A model generated the notes under the pieces. It was not told where the DNA came from, did not search any database, and saw only the letters and a list, made by a program, of their open reading frames with translations. A stretch of DNA of 39,405 bases from Labilithrix sp. (GTDB lineage Bacteria; Myxococcota_A; Polyangia; Polyangiales; Polyangiaceae): NCBI GenBank assembly GCA_019637225.1, contig JAHBWC010000076.1:1-39405 (forward strand), read 5' to 3'. The first letter of the stretch is position 1. Every line of letters begins with the position of its first letter. Shown here piece after piece: positions 24,236 through 34,630 of the stretch. The position numbers and the translations under genes are program-made.

Positions 24236-26499
24236 GGCCGCACCTCGGTCCGCGGACCGCGCGCCGCCGCGCTCGGGCCGATCGCCGGCGGCCCCGTCGT
24301 GACGGCGACCACGTGGAGGACCGTCAGCACGATCGCCGCCGCCGTCGCGGCCAGGTGCGGCACGAGCCATCCGCGGAGGGTCGCGGTGACCACACGCTGC
24401 GCACGCACGGCGCGATGCTCGACCACGAGGCGCACGAGCTCGTCGAGCCCGGCGAGCGCGTCGCCCTTCTTTCCGCCGGTGAGCGCGTCGAGGCGGGCGC
24501 GAACCGCGCGCTCTTCCTCGCGGAGCGTCCGCCGCGACAGGAGCAGCGCCGCGGGCCCCAGCGCCGAGCGCCGGTACGGACCGAGCGCCTTCACGAACAG
24601 CGTCTTGACGAGCTCGCTCTTGCCGGAGAGGGCGGCGAAGAGGCGCTCGTCGATCTCCTTCGGCCGCGCCGCGAGCTCCTCGGGCAGGACACTCTTCCGC
24701 TCGATCCGCGAGAGGGCGCGCGGCGCGAAGGCGTTGATCGCCGCGCCGATCGCGCCCGTGATCGCCGCCAGCGCGATCGCGAGGGTGAGCGCGCCGGCGG
24801 CGTTCGGTGGGACGCGCCCCGCGACGTGGCTCGCGAAGACGCCGCACGCGAACGCCCCGACGGCGAGGTGGCCGACGTACAGCCAACGCGAGAGGGGCGC
24901 GCGCCCGCGGAGCTTCGCGAGAGGGCGACGCGCGCGCTTGCCGAGCGCGTAGCCGACGAGCAGAAGGACCAGCGCGCCCGCGAGGACGCCGCTCGACCAG
25001 CGATCGAGACGGAGCGCGGCGATCCCGATCCCGGCGAGCCCCGCGCCGAGCGTGAGCGGCCACGCGGCGACGCGCTCGGGCAGGACGGGCGGCGCGCTCT
25101 TCCCCGGCACGCGGAGCTCGACGAGCGCCGCGCTCGGATCGATCCGGGTGATCGCCTGCGTCGGACATGACGCGACGCACGCCGGGCCGCCGTCGACGCC
25201 CTTGCAGAGATCGCATTTGACCGCGACCGCCGGGTACGCCGCCTCGTCACGGCGCGGCGCCATCTGGATGTTCTCCCAGGGGCACGCCTTCGCGCAGCTC
25301 CCGCAGCCGGTGCAGAGGTCCTCCCGGATGAAGACCTCGCCGCGCGCGTCACGACCGATCGCGCCCGTCGGGCAGTCGATCATGCAGCTCGGGTTCTTGC
25401 AGTGCTGGCAGCTGTTCGGAACGAGCAGGGGCGCCGTACCGCCGCCGCCGGACGGCCCGTCGGCCGATGCGCCGTCGCGGACGACGATCTTGTCGCCTCG
25501 CCGGACGAGCCGGCTCACGCCGTCCTCGTGGGCGTCCGCGCAGCTCCAGGCGCAGTGGCCGCAGCGAATGCACGAGTCCTGATCGATGACGAGGAGCGAG
25601 CGCGCGATGCGCATCCGGTACAGATCGCGGAAGACGTGCGCCGTCGTTTGGCCGCCGGGACGGAGGCGCTCGAGGGCCGCCGCGCTCTCGCTCCGGAGGC
25701 GTCGCGCCGCGTCGAGCCGGCCGGCGTTCCGCCGGGCGACGAGCACGAACACGTCACGCGGGACGGCGACGAGCCACGTGGGTCCGCCTGCGACGACGGC
25801 GACGGCGCGCGACTCGCGCTCGGCCAGCTCCTCGTCGCCGAACAGATCGCCGCGCCCGAGGTACGCCTCGACGCGCGGCTTGCCCTCGTCGTCGCTCTGC
25901 GCCTGGACGAGGCCGTCGGCGACGAAGAACGCCTCGGCGGCCACGTCTCCGGCGCGGTACACGTGCTCGCCGCGCGCGACGTGCAGGTGCCGCGCGGCGT
26001 CGAGCAGGACCTCGAGATCGGCTTCGGGCAACCCGCGCGTGAAGCTCGTCGTCCGGAGGAGATCGAGCGCCGCGGCGCGCCGGAGCGCGCGCTCGACCTT
26101 CGCCATCAGCTCCGCCCCGCCGGCCCGCGTCGCCGCGCGCTTGAGGACGACGAGCGGGAGCTCGGCGACGATCGCGTCCGCCTCGCAGCGGGCCTCGAGC
26201 TGACGCGTCGAGAACGCCGCGACGGTGGCCTCCTCGCCGAGCACGTCGCCCTCGCGCGCGCGCCGGATGATCGCGGCCTCGACCTCGCCGCGCCGCACCC
26301 CCGAGAGCGTCACCGCGCCCGACGCCACGACGTGGAGCGCGTCGGCCGGATCGCCGGGGGCGAAGAGCACCTCTCCGGCGCGGAGCCTCCGGACGCGCCC
26401 CGCCGCCTCGATCTCCGTTCGTGCGCGCGCGTCGAGCGCGCGGAGCATCGGCGCGTCCCAGACGACCTCGGGCCAAGGCGACGGGTGGGCCGCGCTCAT
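24232..26499 (-). CDS. Dual cyclic-nucleotide-binding, four-cluster ferredoxin and membrane cytochrome-b-like fusion
   Basis: The 755-residue protein carries two Crp-like cyclic-nucleotide-binding domains (about 15-140 and 150-265). The second has the better binding cassette, GDLFGDEELAERESRAVAVV. A DmsB/NrfC-like ferredoxin region (310-447) has four Cys clusters: CIRCGHCAWSC, CQHCKNPSCMIDCP, CTGCGSCAKACP, and CDLCKG with CVASCP. The C-terminal half has several membrane helices, including YVGHLAVGAFACGVFASHVAG and VPHLAATAAAIVLTVLHVVAV, whose His residues could bind b-type heme. It is likely a cytosol-facing electron relay whose activity is gated by a nucleotide. ATG 26499 lies 1 bp after the stop of the pseudokinase-cytochrome gene, and its end overlaps the next gene by 4 bp. 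Nucleotide binding is inferred, not shown. Confidence 0.85.
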   Translation of the reverse strand: MSAAHPSPWPEVVWDAPMLRALDARARTEIEAAGRVRRLRAGEVLFAPGDPADALHVVASGAVTLSGVRRGEVEAAIIRRAREGDVLGEEATVAAFSTRQLEARCEADAIVAELPLVVLKRAATRAGGAELMAKVERALRRAAALDLLRTTSFTRGLPEADLEVLLDAARHLHVARGEHVYRAGDVAAEAFFVADGLVQAQSDDEGKPRVEAYLGRGDLFGDEELAERESRAVAVVAGGPTWLVAVPRDVFVLVARRNAGRLDAARRLRSESAAALERLRPGGQTTAHVFRDLYRMRIARSLLVIDQDSCIRCGHCAWSCADAHEDGVSRLVRRGDKIVVRDGASADGPSGGGGTAPLLVPNSCQHCKNPSCMIDCPTGAIGRDARGEVFIREDLCTGCGSCAKACPWENIQMAPRRDEAAYPAVAVKCDLCKGVDGGPACVASCPTQAITRIDPSAALVELRVPGKSAPPVLPERVAAWPLTLGAGLAGIGIAALRLDRWSSGVLAGALVLLLVGYALGKRARRPLAKLRGRAPLSRWLYVGHLAVGAFACGVFASHVAGRVPPNAAGALTLAIALAAITGAIGAAINAFAPRALSRIERKSVLPEELAARPKEIDERLFAALSGKSELVKTLFVKALGPYRRSALGPAALLLSRRTLREEERAVRARLDALTGGKKGDALAGLDELVRLVVEHRAVRAQRVVTATLRGWLVPHLAATAAAIVLTVLHVVAVTTGPPAIGPSAAARGPRTEVRP

Positions 26500-26500
26500 C

Positions 26501-29500
26501 TCAGTCGATCTTCGCGCTCGCCTCGGCGAGATCGATCGGGTGGTTCCGCGCGAACATCGCCGCCGTGATCTGCGCCCCGCTCGGGCGCCGTCCCTCGGCG
26601 GCCTTCCGCGCCTCGTAGTCGGCGAACGCGCGGAGGAGGAAGGGCGGAAACGGCCGGAAGCGGAGGCGCGCCTCGACGGTGAACGGACCGGCGCGGCCGG
26701 GCACGTCGATCTCGTAGGTGTAGCGGAGGACCACTCCCGGAGCCGCGGAGCGCTGGTCGAGGATCGCGTCCGGCGCCTTCGCGACGCCGCGATCGGCGTC
26801 GAGCGCGCCGACGGGAAAGTAGGTCTCGAAGAACGCGTTGGTGCCGGAGAGGTTCGAGCGGCACTCGCCTGTGTCGAGATCGTAGGCGCCGTCGTCGAAC
26901 CGATCGGCGCGCGTCCTGCCCTGGCCCGGCCCCGCCTGGCAGCGGCCCTCTGCGTCGACGAACCCGATGCATTTCACGCAGCGGAGGAAGCCGTTCTGCA
27001 TGTTGACGAGGCCTTTGCCGCGAAAGGTGGTGCCGCCGAACGTCGGGTTCGGGCTCCAGTCCGGCGCGTCGCGCCCGTCGACGATGTCCGCCCCGAAGAC
27101 GCCCTGAGGCCGGCCCTTCGCGTCCTTCACGTCGTCGCGCGTCGTCACGCGCAAGAAGACCTTGTCCGCGAGGTCGGCGTCGTCGCTCGCGATCTTGCCG
27201 ACCTCGTAGACGACGTCGCCCCGCCCGTCGCGGACGGTCATCTCGACCCAGGTCTCGCGCTCCTGGCTGAAGCCGGCCGGGACGCGGTGGCCCGCGCCGA
27301 CGTTCTGGATCTCGATCGGGATCTCGAGCCGCGCGCCGACGCGCGCACCGCGCCCGATCGAGAAGGCGAACGTGTGCCGGAGGAGCTGCGCGCGCCGCGC
27401 CTCGAGGCCGACGGGGACGCCGCTCGCGTCGAGGGTCGTCTCGTTGGCCCAGGCGTCGGGGAACTCGGAGGCGAGCGGGAGATCGACGCTCGTGAACCAG
27501 TGCGAGCTCATGGGCCGCGGCTCCGTCGAGGACGACGCGATCAGCCCGCGGACCTTGTCGCCCGGCGCGCGCTCTTCGAAGTGGAAGCCGGGCGGGCAAC
27601 CGTCCTTCGCGGCCGATCGCGCGCTGCTCTTCACGTCGGGCCCGGCGTCCTTCACGCACACGCCAGGGTACGCGCTCATGTGGCAGTCCTGGCAGCTCGC
27701 GGCCTGGCGCCCCGCGGAGCGCTCGGCGTCGGCCCAGGTCTTCCACTCGGAGTAGGCGTTGCGCAGGCGCTTGAAGTGCTCGCCGCGATCGCGCGCGCCG
27801 ATCGAGTCGGTGCCGAAGAGCCGGACGTCGTGGCAGGCGCCGCAGAACTCGCTCGACCGGAGGTAGCGCGCGCTGTCCTCGGGCACGCGCCGGTGGACGA
27901 TCGGATCGCCGGGGCCGCCACGCCCGAGCGAGGGCGTGAGCAGGAGGTTCGGGTCGAGCAGGTAGCCGCTGTTACCAATCCCGCGGACGCCGACGCCGTC
28001 CTCGGGCCGCATCCGGAAGACCGCGCCCGTCACCGGCGAGGTCCACGTCGGGTTGCCTTGATACGCGCTCGCGCCGTGCACGGGTCCGATCGTCTGGTGG
28101 CAGACGGCGCAGGAGATCCCCTCCATCGCCTGCGGGGTCAGGACGTCGCGGAGCGGCCGTTGCGAAGCCGATCCCGAGCCGGCGCTCCACGCGGGCACGG
28201 TCGACCCGAGGTTGTCGCCGGCGGAGTGGCAGTTGACGCACCAGTGCTCGCCGCCGGTCCCGGTGAGGGTGAGCCCGGTCTTGTCGTCGCGGCACACGTC
28301 TCCCGACGCCTTGCGGAGGACGCCGGCGCCGTTCGGGCAGCGATCGTCGCGGCCGACCTGCTCCTCGACGACGCTCTCGAGCGCGCCGAAGAGCGGGCTC
28401 TTCACCGAGTGCGCCATGACCGAGCGGGACCACTCCGCGACCTGCCGCGCGTGGCACGGCGCGCACGTCTCCGCGGTGGTCTTCTGGAGCGGCGCCCGCG
28501 CGAGCGCGCGCTTCTCGAGCGGCGGCGCCGGATCCGGGTCCCGCGACGCCGCGAGGCCCGCACCGGCGAGCACGACGCCGAGCGCGATCGGCGCGGCGGC
28601 GAGCGCGATCCGCCTCCAGCGCGGCGCGCCGGAGGCCGTGGCCGCGAGGGCGACCTCCGCGCCGCGCGCGTCCGGCTCCCGAGGCTCGCCGCGCGGCGCG
28701 CTCAACGTTCGACGCTCTCCGCGATCGCGATCGCGATCCCGAGGCGACGCGTCGCGCATCAGCTCCTCGCATCGCTGGGCGATCGCGTCGGCGCTCGGCG
28801 GGCGCTTCGACGGATCCGGATCCAGCATCGCGAGGACGAAGCTCTGGATCCCCGGCTTGAGCGCGCGCGCGATGGCGTCGTCGAACGGCGGCGGCGGCGT
28901 CTCGGCGGCGCGCATCGCGTCGCGGAGGCCGATCCCCGAGAACGGGTGCGCGCCCGCGAGCAGGCGGTACGCGACGAGGCCGAGGACGTAGCGGTTCGCG
29001 GCGTTGTCCCACGGCGCGCCGCCGGCTTGCTCGGGCGGCGTCCAGCGCGGAGACGGCGCGGAGGGTGCGCTGCCACTCGTGCTCCCCGCGCCCGCGTGAG
29101 CGCCGTGAACGAGCGCGCGGATCCACCCTTCGGCGAGGACGAACGCGTCGGTACGACCGGGGCTGCCGAGCGCGACCTCGGCCGGACGCAAGGGTCCGGG
29201 GAAGACCGCGCGGCGCTCGCAGGCCGCGAGCGCGCGCGCGAGGTCCCTCACCTTCGCGAGCGCGGTCAGCCCGTCGAGCCGCTCGCCCTTGCCGAGCGCG
29301 TCGACGGTCTTCGTCGGGACGCGCCGCACCGCGAACGCGCCGTCGTCGTCCTCGCCCCACCCGGCGGAGAAGCCGCCGACGCCCGCGTCGCCGAACGACG
29401 CGAGTCGGCGCACGAGCGCCGCGTCGCTCGCCTCGAAGCACCACAGCTCCGCGGGCGAGCCCGTCTCGAGCGCGCACGAGAAGCGCCTCGCGCGGCCGAC

Positions 29501-29557
29501 CGCGTCGAGCTCCGCGCCCGCGCGCGGACGCTCCCGGCTCCCGCCTCCGGTGGACAC
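26501..29557 (-). CDS. Pseudokinase - TM - pentaheme cytochrome c fusion
   Basis: The 1018-residue protein begins with a degenerate Ser/Thr-kinase fold (about 1-270). WTPPEQAGGAPWDNAANRYV and LGLVAYRLLAGAHPFSG match the APE/F-helix region, and LAMLDPDPSKRPPSADAI the end of the C-lobe. The HRD loop reads FPGPLRPAEVAL and no DFG is seen, so it should not be catalytic. A TM helix (317-338) leads to a periplasmic part with five CXXCH heme sites (365, 440, 483, 572, 622). A GAGHRVPAGF motif (755-762), similar to the GHxxPTG of other multiheme cytochromes, and CVKC at 860 without a His follow. The start is GTG 29557, 11 bp after the kinase stop, with GGGGGA upstream. It may hand electrons to or from the neighbouring conduit. 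Confidence 0.82.
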   Translation of the reverse strand: MSTGGGSRERPRAGAELDAVGRARRFSCALETGSPAELWCFEASDAALVRRLASFGDAGVGGFSAGWGEDDDGAFAVRRVPTKTVDALGKGERLDGLTALAKVRDLARALAACERRAVFPGPLRPAEVALGSPGRTDAFVLAEGWIRALVHGAHAGAGSTSGSAPSAPSPRWTPPEQAGGAPWDNAANRYVLGLVAYRLLAGAHPFSGIGLRDAMRAAETPPPPFDDAIARALKPGIQSFVLAMLDPDPSKRPPSADAIAQRCEELMRDASPRDRDRDRGERRTLSAPRGEPREPDARGAEVALAATASGAPRWRRIALAAAPIALGVVLAGAGLAASRDPDPAPPLEKRALARAPLQKTTAETCAPCHARQVAEWSRSVMAHSVKSPLFGALESVVEEQVGRDDRCPNGAGVLRKASGDVCRDDKTGLTLTGTGGEHWCVNCHSAGDNLGSTVPAWSAGSGSASQRPLRDVLTPQAMEGISCAVCHQTIGPVHGASAYQGNPTWTSPVTGAVFRMRPEDGVGVRGIGNSGYLLDPNLLLTPSLGRGGPGDPIVHRRVPEDSARYLRSSEFCGACHDVRLFGTDSIGARDRGEHFKRLRNAYSEWKTWADAERSAGRQAASCQDCHMSAYPGVCVKDAGPDVKSSARSAAKDGCPPGFHFEERAPGDKVRGLIASSSTEPRPMSSHWFTSVDLPLASEFPDAWANETTLDASGVPVGLEARRAQLLRHTFAFSIGRGARVGARLEIPIEIQNVGAGHRVPAGFSQERETWVEMTVRDGRGDVVYEVGKIASDDADLADKVFLRVTTRDDVKDAKGRPQGVFGADIVDGRDAPDWSPNPTFGGTTFRGKGLVNMQNGFLRCVKCIGFVDAEGRCQAGPGQGRTRADRFDDGAYDLDTGECRSNLSGTNAFFETYFPVGALDADRGVAKAPDAILDQRSAAPGVVLRYTYEIDVPGRAGPFTVEARLRFRPFPPFLLRAFADYEARKAAEGRRPSGAQITAAMFARNHPIDLAEASAKID

Positions 29558-29568
29558 GCGGTCCCCCG

Positions 29569-30888
<1,320 letters not shown>

Positions 30889-31381
30889 CTTTCGCTCCGT
30901 GAGGGGCAGGCACGCGTCCGCGGGCTCGGGGCCTCCCGAAAGTCCTTCTACGCACGAGAGGTTGCGACGATCTGACGAGCTCTGCCGTGGCTCGCTCTGG
31001 AGGCTACCGCAGGTCGGGCACGGGTCGGTGCCCTCGCGCGCCGGGGCGGAGCCCTCGATTTCCGCGGCCTCCTCCGGCAGGGCGCGCGGCGCGACGGCCT
31101 CGCGCACGCCGCTCCCGATGGAGGGTCGTGTGGGCTCGCAGAGGAGGGGCCGGGAGACGCGGGGCATGCGTGAGCGCGTGGAAGGCAAGCGGTGGGGACG
31201 ATCGAGGCGTCGAACCCCTGGACGTACGACGCGGCCCGGAAGTTCCACGTCCCGCTCACAACGCCCGGGATCCCTCCTCCCTTACGCCCGCCCCTCACGC
31301 GCCTCCCGAGCGCGAGCGCCGCGCGCTCTCCCCTGCGCCGCCGACCGCGAGCCGAGCCGGAGCGCGCGAGGCCGACCTCCG
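30889..31381. other. Intergenic region upstream of the kinase operon
   Basis: This 493-bp gap holds no gene I can support. A small hairpin (31016-31021 with 31028-31033, GGGCAC/GTGCCC) is present. The kinase operon promoter must lie here, but no clear -35/-10 pair or sigma54 box was found. Confidence 0.4.
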
Positions 31382-31861
31382 CTATTCGAGGACGCCGCCG
31401 CTCGGTCCGTCGCGCGCGACCTTCACGATGTCCTCGGCGCCGAAGGCGAGGCGCGCGGGGACGTCGGCGTCGGCGAAGAGCCTCGCCTCGAGGATCTCGA
31501 GGCGGTTCTTCGGCGGCTTCACGGGCGGCGCGATGTTGCACGCGACGCCGATCGTCACGGCGTGGAAGCGCGGATCGCGCATCGGCTCGGACCACGCGCC
31601 GAGGACGCGCACGACCTCGTGCTCGACCACGCCGGCTTCTTCCTCGAGCTCACGGCCGAGCCCGGTCACGAAGGTCTCGCCCCACTCGAGCGTCCCGCCC
31701 GGCAGGCCCCACATGCCGTTGTCGCCTCGACGCACGAGGAGCAGCCGGCCGTCGGGCGTCCGCGCGACCGCGACGATGCCGACCACCGGACGTTTCAAGA
31801 GGTGGCGCGTCGCCTCGTGGACGATGCCGTACGCGGCCTTGGGCAGCCATCGCAGGAGCAC
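31382..31861 (-). CDS. Nudix hydrolase
   Basis: This protein of about 159 residues has a complete Nudix box, GGTLEWGETFVTGLGRELEE followed by EAG (GX5EX7REUXEEXGU). The beta strand VVGIVAVARTPDGRLLLVRRG comes before it and RFHAVTIGVACNI after it. The family hydrolyses nucleoside diphosphates linked to other groups with Mg2+; the substrate is not predictable here. It is cytosolic, although a short hydrophobic start (LLRWLPKAAYGIVHEA) precedes the domain. GTG 31861 is used; TTG 31879 in the same frame is the alternative, and no ribosome-binding site settles it. It lies downstream of the YheT-like hydrolase gene by about 95 bp on the same strand. Confidence 0.9.
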   Translation of the reverse strand: MLLRWLPKAAYGIVHEATRHLLKRPVVGIVAVARTPDGRLLLVRRGDNGMWGLPGGTLEWGETFVTGLGRELEEEAGVVEHEVVRVLGAWSEPMRDPRFHAVTIGVACNIAPPVKPPKNRLEILEARLFADADVPARLAFGAEDIVKVARDGPSGGVLE

Positions 31862-31955
31862 GGCAGGAGCATAGGGCAATCCGCGCGGCGCCGGTTGCCT
31901 CGCGACGACATCGGGCGAGCGCCTCGCGCGCGAGAGCTCAATCGTCGCGCGCGGA

Positions 31956-32990
31956 TCAGGCCACGACCGGCGACGCGGCGTGCTCGCCGAAGCGCGCGGG
32001 GGCGTGCGCGCCGAAGAACGCGAGCGCCTCGCGCGTCGCCCACCCCTTGATCCAGCTCGCCTCGTCGAGCCCCGCGAGCCACCCGATGTGTCCGCCGTGG
32101 CGGCTCAGCTGCACGCGGACCGCGCTCGACGCGCCGGCGAGCCACGGCCGCACGGAGTCGATCGGCACCATCGGATCGTCCTCGGCGTGGATGAGGAGGG
32201 TCGGCACGCGCACGTTGCCGAGGTACGGTCCCGAGCTCGCCTCCTCGTAGTAGCGATCGACGTCATCGAAGCCGTGCATCGGCACGATGATCGAGCCGTC
32301 GTAGCCGCGGAAGCGCTTGATGCCGTCGAGGTCCGCGCTCCGGTAGTGGGCGCGCGTCGGGTGATGCTGCGCGAAGGCGCGCGCGCGATCGACGAGGCCG
32401 CGGAGGACGTGGAAGCGGTACGGCAGGCACACGAGCGTGTCCATGCGCGCGGCCACGCGCGTGTAGTCGAGCGGCGCCGAGATGCTCGCGACGGCGAGGA
32501 CGCCCGCGGGCGGAGCCTCGCCCCACTCTCCGGCGAGCTTCAGCGCCTGGCTGCCTCCGCCGGAGAAGCCGAGGACGAGGACGCCGGCGATGCGCGGATC
32601 GTCCGCGAGGTGGCGTACGACGAGGTCGAGGTCGGTCGTGAGCCCGGCGTGGTAGAGCGAGGGCGCGTCGACGACGCTGTCGCCGGCGCCGCGCATGTCG
32701 AGGCGCACGACGTGGTAGCCCGCGCGGTGGAGCGCCACGGCCGCGCGAACGCAGCAGTGCGAGTCCTTCGAGCCGGCGATGCCGTGGAGGACGACGACCG
32801 CGGGCGCTCCCGTGGCCGCCCACCAGACGCGCGCGTGGAGGTGTCCGTCCGTCCCGACGGGGACGCGCAGGGTCTCTTCCTCCTTCACGAAGTGCGAACG
32901 CGGCGGCGCGAACAGCGGCGCGGCGGCGCCGATGGTCTGAAGGTGCGGGCTCCTGAGCCACCGCGGCGGTCGGAACGAGCTCGTCATCAT
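31956..32990 (-). CDS. YheT/EMB8-like alpha/beta hydrolase
   Basis: The 344-residue hydrolase has the N-terminal family mark WLRSPHLQTIGAAAPLF. The oxyanion region is VVVLHGIAGSKDSHC, the nucleophile elbow VLGFSGGGSQALKLAG (GxSxG), the acid region LLIHAEDDPMVPIDSV, and the His HGGHIGWLAG. This fits the YheT family of predicted hydrolases, whose natural substrates are mostly unknown (esters or lipids). There is no signal peptide. ATG 32990 is preceded by GGAGG; a second ATG follows at once. It is divergent from the GYPQQ-repeat gene, with a 262-bp gap in which I see no named element. Confidence 0.92.
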   Translation of the reverse strand: MMTSSFRPPRWLRSPHLQTIGAAAPLFAPPRSHFVKEEETLRVPVGTDGHLHARVWWAATGAPAVVVLHGIAGSKDSHCCVRAAVALHRAGYHVVRLDMRGAGDSVVDAPSLYHAGLTTDLDLVVRHLADDPRIAGVLVLGFSGGGSQALKLAGEWGEAPPAGVLAVASISAPLDYTRVAARMDTLVCLPYRFHVLRGLVDRARAFAQHHPTRAHYRSADLDGIKRFRGYDGSIIVPMHGFDDVDRYYEEASSGPYLGNVRVPTLLIHAEDDPMVPIDSVRPWLAGASSAVRVQLSRHGGHIGWLAGLDEASWIKGWATREALAFFGAHAPARFGEHAASPVVA

Positions 32991-33252
32991 CGCCGCCCCT
33001 CCGTAGCGGGCGATCCCTGCGGCCGCAACCCGATGTGACCGCGCGGCGCAAGTCTCTCGACAGCTCGCGAGGCTGGCGGAGCCAGGCCGAGAAGTGTGCA
33101 CAACGTGGGTGCGAACCGAGGTCGCGGCCGGCGGTTCCTCGTAGACACCTCAGGGCCCGCGCGTACTCTCGCTGCTTCGTCTCGATCGGAGGGTGGGTGA
33201 TCGAGCGAGCGCGCCGCGGCGGCGTCCGGACGGATGCCGAGGAGAGTGAGAG

Positions 33253-34611
33253 ATGGGACTGTTCGATTCGATGAAGAAGAAGGCCGGAGAGCTCGCGAAC
33301 CAGGCGCAGGGCGCGGTCGACGCGTACGGCCAGCCGCTGCAGGGCTACCCGCAGCAGGGCTACCCGCAGCAGGGCTACCCGCAGCAGGGCCACCCGCAGC
33401 AGGGCTATCCGCAGCAGGGCTATCCGCAGCAGGGCTACCCGCAGCAGGGCCACCCGCAGCAGGGCTATCCGCAGCAGGGCTACCCGCAGCAGGGCCACCC
33501 GCAGCAGGGCTACCCGCAGCAGGGCTACCCGCAGCAGGGTCAGGCGCAGGCGTGGCCCGAGGCCGCGCCCCCGCAGGAAGAGGCCTCGGACGGCGACGAC
33601 TTCCAGCGCGACTACGCGCTCGAGGCGCAGGACGACGCGGCGAGCTTCGACCTCGGCAACGACATCGAGGCGTGGTGGGCCGCGCACCGGCAGATCGAAG
33701 AGGCGTGGGAAGACCGCGCGAAGCGCTACGAGCTCTTCCAGAAGTTCGGGATCCGGAACGAGCCGCACTTCTACCAAGTGCAGGAGACCGTGAACCGCTT
33801 CATCTGCGGCGTGCGCTTCGAGAACGCGATGGCCGCGGGCCGGCAGGACGTCTACCACCAGCTCTGGCAGGAGATGTCGATCGACGACCAGCAGCAGGTC
33901 GAGCGGCTCCGCCACACGGTCTACCGCTACGCGCCGCAGCCGCAACAGCGGCAGAAGTTCGGCTGGGACCTCGGCGACATCTCGCAGATGCAGATGAACG
34001 TCTACACGAAGCTCGCGATGCAGACGATGCAGAACCGGGCGACCGGCGAGCTCGCCGGCGAGCTCGCGCCGTACGAGGGCGTGAGCCTCCAGGTCTGGGC
34101 GCAGGCGCAGGCCGCGCTCGCCGGAGGCACCGACATCAACGTCATCCTCTCGAAGCTCGGCATCGCCCGCGCGCAGTGGGACGCCGTCTCGAACGAGTGG
34201 ATGGCGCGCATGTCGCGCGACACCACCGCGACGATCGCGACCGAGTACGGCAAGGCGTTCAGCACGTCGGGTCAGGGCATGTTCGCGAGCGCGGCCGCGG
34301 CGGGCGTCCAGGGCATGGGCAACCCCGGCGCCGCCGACACGCAAGGGCCGCCGATCACGCTCGAGCAATGGGTCGAGATCCTCGAGGCGCAGAGCGCCGC
34401 GGCGCAGCAGGGCCGCGACGCGAACCAGGTCCTCCAGAGCTACGGGATGAACGCGCTCGCCTGGAGCAACGCGAGCTCGTGGTGGTCGACGCATTTTTCC
34501 CAGAACGCGATGAAGAACAACGGCGAGCTCCATCGCCGCTTCAGCGAGCTCCAGGCGCACTTCCAGCAGCGCTTCGCGACGCCCTCGGCCGACGGCGACC
34601 TCTCGTTCTGA
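33253..34611 (+). CDS. GYPQQ-repeat and helical-repeat protein, unknown function
   Basis: The 452-residue protein starts with an amphipathic helix (MGLFDSMKKKAGELANQAQG). Thirteen GYPQQ/GHPQQ units follow, an elastic low-complexity region. The rest is helical and rich in Trp and Gln. Two similar blocks are seen, LQVWAQAQAALAGGTDINVI and LEQWVEILEAQSAAAQQGRD, each followed by a (L/Y)GxxxxxW stretch (SKLGIARAQWDAV; QSYGMNALAWSNA). AWWAAHRQIEEAWEDRAKRY may be a third, looser one. It is soluble with no signal. No family is recognised. GAGGAGAG lies upstream of ATG 33253. It heads a three-gene cluster with two zinc-ribbon proteins. A scaffold or condensate-forming role is a guess from the repeats. 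Confidence 0.75.
   Translation: MGLFDSMKKKAGELANQAQGAVDAYGQPLQGYPQQGYPQQGYPQQGHPQQGYPQQGYPQQGYPQQGHPQQGYPQQGYPQQGHPQQGYPQQGYPQQGQAQAWPEAAPPQEEASDGDDFQRDYALEAQDDAASFDLGNDIEAWWAAHRQIEEAWEDRAKRYELFQKFGIRNEPHFYQVQETVNRFICGVRFENAMAAGRQDVYHQLWQEMSIDDQQQVERLRHTVYRYAPQPQQRQKFGWDLGDISQMQMNVYTKLAMQTMQNRATGELAGELAPYEGVSLQVWAQAQAALAGGTDINVILSKLGIARAQWDAVSNEWMARMSRDTTATIATEYGKAFSTSGQGMFASAAAAGVQGMGNPGAADTQGPPITLEQWVEILEAQSAAAQQGRDANQVLQSYGMNALAWSNASSWWSTHFSQNAMKNNGELHRRFSELQAHFQQRFATPSADGDLSF
33343..33537 (+). repeat. 13 tandem 15-bp units encoding GYPQQ/GHPQQ
   Basis: The unit is GGC-TAC-CCG-CAG-CAG, with a few TAT and CAC variants. His units recur at positions 4, 8 and 11. It is in frame inside the gene and of a length that could change by slippage. 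Confidence 0.95.
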
Positions 34612-34630
34612 TCGCGCTGGACGTCATCCG

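Noticed and set aside
22091..24952. A 953-codon open frame on the plus strand
   Set aside because: Same reason: no domain, low-complexity composition, and fully antisense to motif-bearing genes.
30889..31248. N-terminally extended kinase with a CPTCG zinc finger
   Set aside because: A good SD precedes the ATG at 30888, where the normal kinase start lies, and the extension has only one CxxC pair.
33343..33537. CRISPR-like array
   Set aside because: The 15-bp units are contiguous without spacers, in frame, and encode a protein repeat.
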